DNA of 19,060 nt from Flavobacteriales bacterium (lineage in GTDB: Bacteria; Bacteroidota; Bacteroidia; Flavobacteriales; BACL11): positions 1 to 19,060 of the forward strand of contig NYTT01000091.1 in the NCBI GenBank assembly GCA_002683775.1, given 5' to 3'. This document shows, piece by piece, positions 6,729-14,780 of this stretch (the first letter of the stretch is position 1; every line of letters begins with the position of its first letter). The notes beneath the pieces are model-generated. The model was given only the letters and a program-made list of their open reading frames with translations, was not told the origin of the DNA and made no database searches. The translations under genes and the position numbers were made by a program.

Positions 6729-7193
6729 ATTGTGGAATTAGTTATTGTTGCTCTTATAGTGATTTTTCTTGTTTTAGGTATTATTGGAAGTTTTATTCCT
6801 GTTATTCCTGGACCACCATTTGCATTTATTGCGTTTTTACTACATCATTTTTTTATTAGTCAGTTTTCCTTAAATCTGTTGTTTTTAGTTGCTTTAATTG
6901 TTTGTGTTGTTACATTTCTTGATTATTACCTTCAAATTTATTTTGTAAATAAGGCAGGTGGTGGAAAAGTAACTATCTTATTTACTATTATTGGAATGAT
7001 TATAGGCTTATTTATTATTCCAGTAATGGGCATTATTTTAGGTTCTTTTTTAGGTTCTTTTTTAGGTGCAAAAATAGAATCTATAAAAAATCCAGTTCAT
7101 ATTGCTTTTGGAACTGTGATCGGTTTTATGTTTGGATCTGTTCTTAAGTTTGTTTTAAGTATGTATATTCTTCTTCTAATATTTATTAAATGA
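6726..7193 (+). CDS. DUF456 family small membrane protein
   Basis: A 155-aa, almost entirely hydrophobic protein with four to five membrane segments. The N-terminal stretch GIIGSFIPVIPGPPFAFIA is the conserved Pro/Gly-rich signature of DUF456 (PF04306). A Gly-zipper-like region follows around GIILGSFLGSFLGAKIE, where a 12-nt unit is duplicated. Function of the family is unknown. There is no ATG: translation begins at TTG (6726) or GTG (6732), and an upstream in-frame ATG at 6702 is followed at once by TGA. The 3' end overlaps mqnA as ATGA, so the two are coupled. The family call is firm and the exact start is uncertain. Confidence 0.85.
   Translation: MIVELVIVALIVIFLVLGIIGSFIPVIPGPPFAFIAFLLHHFFISQFSLNLLFLVALIVCVVTFLDYYLQIYFVNKAGGGKVTILFTIIGMIIGLFIIPVMGIILGSFLGSFLGAKIESIKNPVHIAFGTVIGFMFGSVLKFVLSMYILLLIFIK
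7041..7064 (+). repeat. 12-bp direct duplication encoding GSFL-GSFL
   Basis: GGTTCTTTTTTA occurs twice back to back inside the DUF456 gene and encodes Gly-Ser-Phe-Leu twice. The duplication produces a GxxxGxxxG helix-packing motif. Confidence 0.8.
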
Positions 7194-7930
7194 TTAAAGT
7201 TTCAGCAGTTTCATATTTAAATACAATGCCATTTATTTATGGATTAAAGCATTCAAATTTTATTAAATCAATTGATTTACAATTAAATTATCCATCTTTA
7301 TGTGCGGAAAAATTACTAAATAATGAAGTAGATATTGCTTTAGTTCCAGTAGCAATAATTCCAAAAATTAAAAATTGTTTTTTAATTTCTGATTATTGTA
7401 TCGGATCATTTGGATGCGTAGAAACTGTATGTTTATATTCTAATGTTGATATTAGAGAAGTAACAAAAATCACATTAGATTATCAATCCTTGACTTCTGT
7501 GGCGCTACTTAAAATTTTATTAAAAGAATACTGGAATCTAAAACCCTTAATAACTAAGTCAAAACCAGGTTTTGAGAATAATATTAAAGGATCTAATGCC
7601 GCATTAGTTATAGGAGACCGTGCATTCAAGATGAATAATCAGTATAAATATATATATGATTTGTCTGAAATATGGAAGGAGATGACAGGCTTGCCTTTTG
7701 TTTTTGCTACTTGGGTTTCAAATAAGATAATTTCTAAAAAGTTTATTAAAATTTTTAATCAATCATTAGAATATGGACTGCATAATATTGATTTAGGATT
7801 AGAATTATACTCTAAAGATTATCCACTTTGTTTAAGTCCTATAAATTACCTGACCAAAAAAATTTCATATAATTTTGATGAGAAAAAAAAAGAAGCACTA
7901 AATCTTTTTTTGTCAAAGATGGAGATCTAA
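7190..7930 (+). CDS. mqnA: Chorismate dehydratase MqnA (futalosine menaquinone pathway)
   Basis: A 246-aa protein resembling a periplasmic-binding-protein fold. It has the conserved N-terminal VSYLNTMPFIYGL (residues 6-18) and the family stretches NNEVDIALVPVAIIP and TGLPFVFATWVSN. MqnA removes water from chorismate to give 3-enolpyruvylbenzoate, the first committed step of the futalosine route to menaquinone. Length and motif order are normal. It overlaps the DUF456 gene by 4 nt and faces yidC with a single base between the stops. None of mqnB, C, D or E is in the window, so the rest of the pathway must lie elsewhere. The presence of mqnA points to a lineage that makes menaquinone by futalosine rather than by the classical MenFDHCEB route. 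Confidence 0.93.
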   Translation: MIKVSAVSYLNTMPFIYGLKHSNFIKSIDLQLNYPSLCAEKLLNNEVDIALVPVAIIPKIKNCFLISDYCIGSFGCVETVCLYSNVDIREVTKITLDYQSLTSVALLKILLKEYWNLKPLITKSKPGFENNIKGSNAALVIGDRAFKMNNQYKYIYDLSEIWKEMTGLPFVFATWVSNKIISKKFIKIFNQSLEYGLHNIDLGLELYSKDYPLCLSPINYLTKKISYNFDEKKKEALNLFLSKMEI

Positions 7931-7954
7931 TTTATTTATTACGCATCTTTTTTT
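7915..7954 (+). terminator. Weak candidate terminator after mqnA
   Basis: AAAGATG (7915-7921) can pair with CATCTTT (7944-7950), followed by four more T. The 22-nt loop and low GC make it a weak structure. It overlaps the last codons of yidC on the other strand, as expected where convergent genes are one base apart. Confidence 0.25.
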
Positions 7955-9755
7955 CCTGTTGTTTCTGCATTTCTTCTAATTTCTTTTGAAACTTAGATTT
8001 TGGCTTAGCAGGTTTCTTTTTGTTAGCTTCTATTTGTGCTAAAATTCCTTTTTCATCTACAAATCGCATCATAAAGTATTGTTGTGTCATTGTAAACATA
8101 TTAGCTAAGAAGTAGTAATATGTTAGGCCTGCCGCATAATTATTAAAGAATCCTAAGAACATTATAGGCATTAAGTACATCATCCACTTCATTTGTGCCA
8201 TTTGACCAGTTGCCATTGAGGAATTCATTCTAGTATATAGTAACGTAGAAATAGTCATTAGTAATGTGAATAAACTAATATGGTCTCCATAAAAGGGAAT
8301 ATTAAATCCAAGATTGTAGATAGAGTCATACGATGATAAATCATCTGCCCAAAGAAAACTTTCTTGTCTCAGTTCTATTGATGCAGGAAAGAATTGAAAC
8401 ATTGCAATTAGTATTGGGAATTGAAATAACATTGGTAAACATCCCCCCATAGGATTTACTCCTGCTTTTCTGTAAAGACTCATCGTTTCTTGCTGGACTT
8501 TCATTTGATCTTTGCCCTTGTTTTTTTCTGTAATAGTTTCTATTTCTGGTTTTAAAACTTTCATTTTTGCCTGAGATAAAAATGCTTTATATGTGAATGG
8601 AGAGAGACCTAACTTAATGATTAATGTTAGAAGTAGTATAATTATCCCAAATGAAGTAAAGTAGTTATTTAATAAATCAAAGATATTAATGATAATATAC
8701 TGATTTACCCATCCAAATATTCCCCAGCCTAATGGAATTAATTCCTCAAATCCAGAGTTATAAGATTCCAATGTCTTATAGTGATTAGGTACAAATAAAA
8801 ATTGGAAGCTTAGTCGTTCATTATTTTTATGGTAATATGGAAGTTCAAATTTAGCGGCTAAATCCTTAATGTAAGTTGAACTAACATTTTCAATATCATC
8901 ATTTGTTGTAGATGTTAAATTAGTTGATTTTTGAAATTTATCTTTTGCAATTAATATTGAACTAAAAAACTGTTGTTTAAATGCTACCCAATTTAATCTA
9001 GAATTAATTTCGTCATTATCTGTTGAGGAAAAACTTAGATAGTCTACTTCATAATCAGAACTATATTGGTAATGAATGCCAGTATACATATCTTGATTTT
9101 TCTTGCTTTTTTCGGTGTGAGGCGTCTTCATTTGCCACTCTAAATTCAAGTAGTCTATTCCTTCAGGTATCACATCTTCCATGCCAACTAGATTAATGTC
9201 AAAGTCAACTAGAAAATCATTAGTTAAGGTGTATACGTATTCTACGTAGTGATTCTGGTCAGCCTTAAGTTTTAGGTTAATACTATTTTGTGATTGTTCA
9301 ACGTCAAAAAATAAATTACTAGTATTGGTGAACTTATCAGCAGAGAACTGTAAGTTAAAACTTGAGTGCTCTTTGTGCATCAAATCTAGAGTTAAAGAAT
9401 CATAAGTCTGGTAATCCTTCATAATAACTGAAATAATTCTCCCTCCTTTGTTACTTACGGTTATTTTAATTTTTTCATTCTCTATTGAATAAAATGTTTC
9501 TTTGCCAAAGTGAGCATCGGCAAATATTCCTAATTTTTGCTTTTGCTCATTCGTGATTTCATCATCATCAGGCTTCTCAAATTTATTATTGAAATCTGTT
9601 TTCTTGTCGTTACTTTCAATTATATTCTTTTCGATTGTGTGACTTTCTAATTTTTTTTCTTGTGGTATTTCTGGAAAGAAAAAAGTATTAAACACAATTA
9701 GTATAAGTGCCATTAACACAAATCCAATTAGTGAATTTTTATCGTATTGTTTCAT
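7932..9755 (-). CDS. yidC: Membrane protein insertase YidC
   Basis: A 607-aa inner-membrane insertase and chaperone that helps membrane proteins fold with or without SecYEG. TM1 is at about residues 9-27 and is followed by a low-complexity linker. The large periplasmic beta-sandwich domain spans roughly 75-330. The Oxa1/YidC core runs from about 350 to 565. Within it, LLTLIIKLGLSP carries Lys381, in the position of the positive residue of the substrate groove. The cytosolic hairpin (395-430) and AGVNPMGGCLPMLFQFPILIAMF (431-453) are typical. The C-terminus is a basic tail (residues 579-607, rich in Lys), likely for ribosome contact. It starts 8 nt after the pyrG stop with no Shine-Dalgarno sequence, so it is almost certainly cotranscribed with pyrG. 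The length and architecture fit Bacteroidota YidC. Confidence 0.97.
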   Translation of the reverse strand: MKQYDKNSLIGFVLMALILIVFNTFFFPEIPQEKKLESHTIEKNIIESNDKKTDFNNKFEKPDDDEITNEQKQKLGIFADAHFGKETFYSIENEKIKITVSNKGGRIISVIMKDYQTYDSLTLDLMHKEHSSFNLQFSADKFTNTSNLFFDVEQSQNSINLKLKADQNHYVEYVYTLTNDFLVDFDINLVGMEDVIPEGIDYLNLEWQMKTPHTEKSKKNQDMYTGIHYQYSSDYEVDYLSFSSTDNDEINSRLNWVAFKQQFFSSILIAKDKFQKSTNLTSTTNDDIENVSSTYIKDLAAKFELPYYHKNNERLSFQFLFVPNHYKTLESYNSGFEELIPLGWGIFGWVNQYIIINIFDLLNNYFTSFGIIILLLTLIIKLGLSPFTYKAFLSQAKMKVLKPEIETITEKNKGKDQMKVQQETMSLYRKAGVNPMGGCLPMLFQFPILIAMFQFFPASIELRQESFLWADDLSSYDSIYNLGFNIPFYGDHISLFTLLMTISTLLYTRMNSSMATGQMAQMKWMMYLMPIMFLGFFNNYAAGLTYYYFLANMFTMTQQYFMMRFVDEKGILAQIEANKKKPAKPKSKFQKKLEEMQKQQEKKMRNK

Positions 9756-9763
9756 TTGTAAGA

Positions 9764-11377
9764 TTAATTGTTGTTAGATATACATGCTTGTATAAACCCA
9801 CAAAAAAGCGGATGTGGATTTTCTACTGTACTTTTGTATTCTGGATGAAATTGAACTCCAACAAACCATGGATGAGTAGGAATTTCTATTATCTCTACTA
9901 GATTATTTTTAGTGTTTATTCCTGCAATTTTAAGTCCTGCCTTTTCTAAATTTATTCTATATTCATTGTTAAATTCATATCTGTGTCTATGTCTTTCTGA
10001 AATAATATTTGTTTTATAGGCTAGAAAGGATCTAGTTCCATCTTTAATCTCACACTTATATGCTCCTAAACGCATTGTTCCTCCCTTTTCAGAAACTTCT
10101 TTCTGTTCGTTTATTAGATCAATTACTGGAGCAGATGTTTTAGTGTTCATTTCCGTTGAATTTGCATCAGATAATCCTAAAACATTTCGAGAATATTCAA
10201 TTACTGCAGATTGCATGCCTAGACATATTCCAAAAAAAGGAATTTCATTCTCTCTTATATACTTTATAGTTGATATTTTTCCTTCTATACCTCTGTCTCC
10301 AAAACCAGGAGCAACTATTACTCCTGACAAATTTTTTAGATTATTTGCAACATTTTTATTATTGATTTTTTCAGCATCAATCCACTTAACATTAACTTTG
10401 CATGAATTAACAGATCCAGCATGAATAATAGCTTCTGTAATTGACTTATATGCATCTTTTAGTTCAATGTATTTGCCAGTTAATCCGATTGTAATTTCTT
10501 GATTTGGATTTTTAATTTCATGTAAAAATTTTCTCCAATTCTTCAATTTTACTTCTCCAGTAAATCTTAGATTTAATTTTTTAAGTACTACTTTGTCTAA
10601 TCCTTCATTTTGCATTAAAATTGGTACTTCATAAATTGAATTAGCATCAATTGACTCTATAACTGCATCTCTATCTACATTACAAAACTGTGCAATTTTT
10701 CTTCTTAGATCATTTGTTAAAGATTTTTCAGTCCTACACACTAGAATGTCAGGTTGAATACCAGCTTCTAACAATGTTTTTACTGAATGTTGTGTTGGTT
10801 TGGTTTTTAATTCACCAGCTGCTGCAAGATATGGCACTAATGTTAGATGAATGAATAGGGCATTATCTTCTAGTTCCCATTTGAGTTGTCTGACTGCTTC
10901 TATGTATGGTAAAGCTTCAATATCTCCCACAGTACCCCCAATTTCAGTGATAATAAAATCGAACTTTTCTGTTTCACTAAGCAATTTTATCCTTCGTTTT
11001 ATCTCGTCGGTTATATGCGGAATAATTTGAACAGTTTTACCCAAGTAATCGCCTTTCCTTTCTTTTTGAATAACAGTTTGATAAATCCTGCCTGTTGTTA
11101 CATTGTTTGCTTGCGATGTTCTATTATTTAGAAATCTTTCATAATGGCCTAAATCTAAATCTGTTTCTGCTCCATCATCTGTAACAAAACATTCCCCATG
11201 TTCATAAGGATTCATTGTTCCTGGGTCAATGTTAATGTAAGGATCTAACTTTTGAATTGTAACAGAATACCCTCTTTCTGTTAGCAGTTTTCCTAAAGAT
11301 GCAGAGATGATACCTTTACCAAGTGAAGAAGTAACTCCACCAGTTACGAAGATATATTTTGTTTTACTGATGCTCAC
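9764..11377 (-). CDS. pyrG: CTP synthase
   Basis: A 537-aa amidoligase that converts UTP to CTP using ATP and glutamine-derived ammonia. The synthetase domain (about 1-270) opens with KYIFVTGGVTSSLGKGI, which contains the P-loop, and includes DPYINIDPGTMNPYEHGE and TEIGGTVGDIE. The class I glutamine amidotransferase domain follows. Its nucleophile Cys385 lies in FFGICLGMQ, and His511 and Glu513 in VQFHPEY complete the triad. Length is standard and all key residues are present. A -7 box lies 22 nt upstream of the ATG. No attenuator-like initially transcribed sequence of the Firmicutes type is seen. It is the first gene of a pyrG-yidC operon, a common arrangement in Bacteroidota. Confidence 0.98.
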   Translation of the reverse strand: MSISKTKYIFVTGGVTSSLGKGIISASLGKLLTERGYSVTIQKLDPYINIDPGTMNPYEHGECFVTDDGAETDLDLGHYERFLNNRTSQANNVTTGRIYQTVIQKERKGDYLGKTVQIIPHITDEIKRRIKLLSETEKFDFIITEIGGTVGDIEALPYIEAVRQLKWELEDNALFIHLTLVPYLAAAGELKTKPTQHSVKTLLEAGIQPDILVCRTEKSLTNDLRRKIAQFCNVDRDAVIESIDANSIYEVPILMQNEGLDKVVLKKLNLRFTGEVKLKNWRKFLHEIKNPNQEITIGLTGKYIELKDAYKSITEAIIHAGSVNSCKVNVKWIDAEKINNKNVANNLKNLSGVIVAPGFGDRGIEGKISTIKYIRENEIPFFGICLGMQSAVIEYSRNVLGLSDANSTEMNTKTSAPVIDLINEQKEVSEKGGTMRLGAYKCEIKDGTRSFLAYKTNIISERHRHRYEFNNEYRINLEKAGLKIAGINTKNNLVEIIEIPTHPWFVGVQFHPEYKSTVENPHPLFCGFIQACISNNN

Positions 11378-11399
11378 AATAACTTGAAATTTTGTTATG

Positions 11400-11407
11400 C
11401 AAACATA
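11400..11407 (-). promoter_or_regulatory. -7 box (TATGTTTG) for pyrG-yidC
   Basis: The minus strand reads TATGTTTG, a full match to TAnnTTTG, 22 nt upstream of the pyrG ATG. It lies in the 95-bp gap after the TonB receptor gene. No clear -33 TTG is at the usual spacing. Confidence 0.4.
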
Positions 11408-11472
11408 ATATTTGTAAATGATTAATCTTAACTTGTTTATACAAATATTAAAATTTTTAACTACGGTAAAAT

Positions 11473-13722
11473 TTAGAAAGTAAGACTTGCTCCTACGCTA
11501 GGCATAATTGGTAGTTGATTGACTCTTTCATATTTAATTCTATTGAAGTAAAATATATTTTCTCTATTGTATGCATTAGTAACTGAAACTGTAAAATCAA
11601 GATTCATATTTTTGCTAATTTTTGTTTCCTTTGAAATAGATGCATCAAGCCTATGATAATAAGGAAGTCTGCCTAAATTTAAATCAGCATATTCAATACC
11701 TAACTCGCCATTTACGCTTGTATAATCAGTATTTATTCCATCTGAAAAAGTTAAATTCTCATAAAAACCCTGTGTTTGCGTGAATGGGAAGCCAGATCCG
11801 AGATTCCATCTAAAATCTGCTTTCCAAGCTTCTTTATTTCCAAATTTATAAGAAGTTACAAGGTTAATGTTATGTCTTCTATCAAAATGTGGATAATATG
11901 TGTTATTTCCATCATTTCGTGTTACAAATCCAAGAGAATATACAGCCCAGATGTATAATTTTTTTGATTTGAATTTAATAAGTGCATCTAGTCCTTTAGC
12001 GACTCCACTCTCAATAATAAATTCATCATCATTATTTGATGTCATATCTCTATTAATATTTGTTAATTGAGTGAAGTCTTTAATATACCCTTCAACTTGA
12101 AAGTCAATTTTATTGTTTACATCATACTCAATTCCTGTAATTAGGTGTCTAGCTTTCTGAAATTTTTGCTTGTATGGGTTGCCGTTGTTTTGATTTGGAA
12201 TCTCTTCAGGAGATGAAATGATTCCAGTAAATAAGTTAATAACGTCTCTATCAGAAGTTGTGCTTAAAATATTTTGTGAATAATAGCCAGATGACATTTT
12301 TAGTCTCATTCTTTCTGATATTATAAATTTAAATCCTAACCTAGGTTCAGGTGATATGCCTACTGTATATTTTTGAAGTCTAAATCCTGGCTCGATAATC
12401 CATCTTGTGCTATTAAATTGATAATTGATAAAAGCTGAAAATTCAGAAGTATTTTCATTTTGTTCAATTTTTGAATTCACAGAATTATAAGTTAAAAAGT
12501 TAGTTGAAAATCCATGTATATCAAAACCATACTTAAGTTTTCCTTTTGGTTGAAAGTAAGTAAAATCAAACCCCATGTTGAATCCCTGAATACCACTCTC
12601 CCTTATTCTTAGTGGTTCTTCTAATGATATGTTGTATGCTGACCATGCAAAATTTCCTTCAATTAGAACAGGATTACCACTTGGTATCAGTATAAATTCA
12701 GATCCAACACCTTTAGAGTCCCAATCTAGTTCAGATATTCCTTCATAATTAACATTGTCAGCAAAATTAAAACCAAAGACACTAATTTTAGATCCATTTT
12801 TACCTTTAGAGGAGACTTTACCATATAAATCAGTGTAAGAATAAGGTAATCCTTTTTCATCAAAAGATAGTATAGGATATTTATAAAATAGTTCGGAACT
12901 TTTGTCAAGGTATGATGTTTTTCCTGAAAAAATAAATGATGTGTTTTCTTTGCTTCCAATAGGTCCTTCCAAGAATAATTTTGTTCCAAAGGTATTTGCT
13001 GTTAATTTACCACCAATATTCTTTTTGTTGCCGTCGATAGTTTTAATATCCATTATTGATGAAATTCTTCCTCCATATTCTGCATTAAAGCCTCCAGTGT
13101 ATACATCTGTATTTCTTATTATATCAGTGTCAAATACAGAGAAAAGTCCAATTGAGTGGAATGGACTGTAGATAATCATGCCATCTAGAAGTACCTTATT
13201 TTGAATTGGTGAACCTCCTCTTATATACAATTGACCACCTTGATCACCTGTAAAAACCACCCCAGGTACTACCTGCATATATTGAGCTAGATCAGGCTCT
13301 CCACCAATAGTAGGCATCATCTCTAAGTCTTGTTTACTTATTTTTATTGCAGCAGCTTTAACCTCTGTTTTCATTTCTTCTCGAGCAGCTGAAATTTTTA
13401 CTTCGTTTAATTTTATGCTCGATTCCCCAATTACAAGGTTTTGACTTAGAAGTTGACGAGGAGATAAGTTAATTTCAACTTTTGTTGTATCATAACCAAT
13501 ATATGTTACTGTTAAGATATAATCTCCAGGATTAACTTTTGAAATATTGTACATTCCATTTATATCTGTAGCTGCACCTATTGTAGTGCCCTCCAAAAAG
13601 ACATTGCAAAATATTATTGGTTCACCACTTTCTTTGTCATAGACAAATCCCCTAATGTTACCTGATTGAGAAAAAGCAAAAAAGCTAGTAAAGATGAATA
13701 ATAAAAGTAGTGTTTTTTTCAT
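11473..13722 (-). CDS. TonB-dependent receptor with carboxypeptidase-regulatory-like domain
   Basis: A 749-aa outer-membrane receptor. A signal peptide (1-18, ending FAFSQ) precedes a carboxypeptidase-D regulatory-like Ig domain (about 22-107; GFVYDKESGEPIIFCNVFLEGT, ATDINGMYNIS). A plug domain follows (about 118-230), with PDLAQYMQVVPGVVF, QLYIRGGSPIQNKVLLDG and GGFNAEYGGRISSIMDI. The rest is a beta-barrel ending in ASLTF, with the terminal Phe typical of outer-membrane proteins. It imports an unknown ligand across the outer membrane using TonB-ExbBD energy. At 749 aa it is shorter than SusC proteins (usually about 1000 aa), and no SusD-like lipoprotein is adjacent, so a glycan-utilisation locus is unlikely. 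It has its own -7 box 16 nt upstream and is separated from pyrG by 95 bp. Confidence 0.93.
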   Translation of the reverse strand: MKKTLLLLFIFTSFFAFSQSGNIRGFVYDKESGEPIIFCNVFLEGTTIGAATDINGMYNISKVNPGDYILTVTYIGYDTTKVEINLSPRQLLSQNLVIGESSIKLNEVKISAAREEMKTEVKAAAIKISKQDLEMMPTIGGEPDLAQYMQVVPGVVFTGDQGGQLYIRGGSPIQNKVLLDGMIIYSPFHSIGLFSVFDTDIIRNTDVYTGGFNAEYGGRISSIMDIKTIDGNKKNIGGKLTANTFGTKLFLEGPIGSKENTSFIFSGKTSYLDKSSELFYKYPILSFDEKGLPYSYTDLYGKVSSKGKNGSKISVFGFNFADNVNYEGISELDWDSKGVGSEFILIPSGNPVLIEGNFAWSAYNISLEEPLRIRESGIQGFNMGFDFTYFQPKGKLKYGFDIHGFSTNFLTYNSVNSKIEQNENTSEFSAFINYQFNSTRWIIEPGFRLQKYTVGISPEPRLGFKFIISERMRLKMSSGYYSQNILSTTSDRDVINLFTGIISSPEEIPNQNNGNPYKQKFQKARHLITGIEYDVNNKIDFQVEGYIKDFTQLTNINRDMTSNNDDEFIIESGVAKGLDALIKFKSKKLYIWAVYSLGFVTRNDGNNTYYPHFDRRHNINLVTSYKFGNKEAWKADFRWNLGSGFPFTQTQGFYENLTFSDGINTDYTSVNGELGIEYADLNLGRLPYYHRLDASISKETKISKNMNLDFTVSVTNAYNRENIFYFNRIKYERVNQLPIMPSVGASLTF

Positions 13723-13738
13723 GTCTTAAAAATAGATG

Positions 13739-13746
13739 CAAATATA
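13739..13746 (-). promoter_or_regulatory. -7 box (TATATTTG) for the TonB-dependent receptor
   Basis: The minus strand reads TATATTTG, a full match to TAnnTTTG, 16 nt upstream of the ATG at 13722. It falls in the 44-bp gap after holA and indicates separate transcription of the receptor. A -33 element is not convincing. Confidence 0.4.
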
Positions 13747-13766
13747 ACTTTTTCAATAGAGTATTA

Positions 13767-14768
13767 TTAAGCATGTAGGATTTTAAAAATCAACTCTTTT
13801 AGGAGGTTGCTTTGTGATGTAGATTTATTATTTACTCCTTTGCTCTTCAAATCATATTCTTTAAGATATTTAAATATGTTGAAGAGTTGTTTTTTATTAT
13901 AATTCTTTGCTGATTGATTATATTGAGAAACAAAATATGGATTAATCTTTAACAAATTTGAAATTGATTTAGAACTTTTATCATCTGAAAAATGATATAA
14001 TATTATTTTCTGGAAGTATGAGAATAGTGATGTAATAATAGGCACTATATGATAGTTTTTTTCGTTGGATGCAAAGTAATTAATTATTCTATTAGCTTTC
14101 AAGACATCTCTTTTGCCTAAAGCATTCTGCAGTTCAAAAATATTATAATCTTTACTTATTCCAATATTGTGTTCAATTAATTTAGTAGTTATTTGTTCAT
14201 TCTTTTTAATTAACAAAAATAATTTACCTAATTCGTTAGTGATTTTGGCCAAGTCAGTGCCTAAATAATCTGAGATAATTCTTGTTGCAGTTATCTCAAT
14301 CGTATATCCATTTTCATTTACATATTTACTAATCCAGTCTGGAATTTGATTCTCGTATATTTTTTTACTTTCAAATACAACACATTTACTTTTTAAGTTT
14401 TTTCCAAATTTTTTTCTTTTATCTATGGATTTACCTCTGTAGCATATTACTAATATTGTACTTCTTTGAGGGTCATTAATATAGCCATCAAGTAGCTCAA
14501 TTTTCTTTATGTGTTGTGCTTCTTTTAAAATAACAACTCTTTTTTCTGAACCAATAGGAAACTGTTTAGACTCAGAAATAACCTGACCGACACTGGTTTC
14601 TTTGCCATATAGTGTGATTTGATTAAATGCTTGCTCTTCATCTGATAATACAGATTTCGAAAATCTATCAGATATTTTATCAATATAATAAGACTCTTCT
14701 CCCATTAAAAAATACACAGGTTCCAATTCTTTATTTAAAATTGAGTTTAAAATCTCTTTATAATTCAC
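13767..14768 (-). CDS. holA: DNA polymerase III delta subunit HolA (GTG start)
   Basis: A 333-aa clamp-loader subunit that opens the beta sliding clamp. The N-terminal PVYFLMGEESYYIDKI (residues 17-32), LYGKETSVGQVISESKQFPIGSEKRVVILKEA and DYLGTDLAKITNELGKL (about 170-186) are family stretches. As usual for delta, this AAA+-like protein lacks a working P-loop. The start is GTG at 14768: the codon just upstream is TAA and the next ATG (residue 22) would remove the conserved N-terminus. Its start is 12 bp from the start of the divergent HsdR-N gene. A strong promoter match (TTG-N20-TAGTTTTG) is 50 nt upstream, inside that gene. The protein is normal in length. Confidence 0.93.
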   Translation of the reverse strand: MNYKEILNSILNKELEPVYFLMGEESYYIDKISDRFSKSVLSDEEQAFNQITLYGKETSVGQVISESKQFPIGSEKRVVILKEAQHIKKIELLDGYINDPQRSTILVICYRGKSIDKRKKFGKNLKSKCVVFESKKIYENQIPDWISKYVNENGYTIEITATRIISDYLGTDLAKITNELGKLFLLIKKNEQITTKLIEHNIGISKDYNIFELQNALGKRDVLKANRIINYFASNEKNYHIVPIITSLFSYFQKIILYHFSDDKSSKSISNLLKINPYFVSQYNQSAKNYNKKQLFNIFKYLKEYDLKSKGVNNKSTSQSNLLKELIFKILHA

Positions 14769-14780
14769 TTAATTTGCTTT

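Noticed and set aside
12726..12989. Second leftward frame overlapping the TonB receptor
   Set aside because: It is an out-of-frame reading of the same strand within an intact receptor gene. No frameshift in the receptor is indicated.
11473..13722. SusC/SusD glycan-utilisation locus
   Set aside because: The receptor is shorter than SusC proteins, and no SusD-like lipoprotein or glycan-degrading enzyme gene is adjacent.
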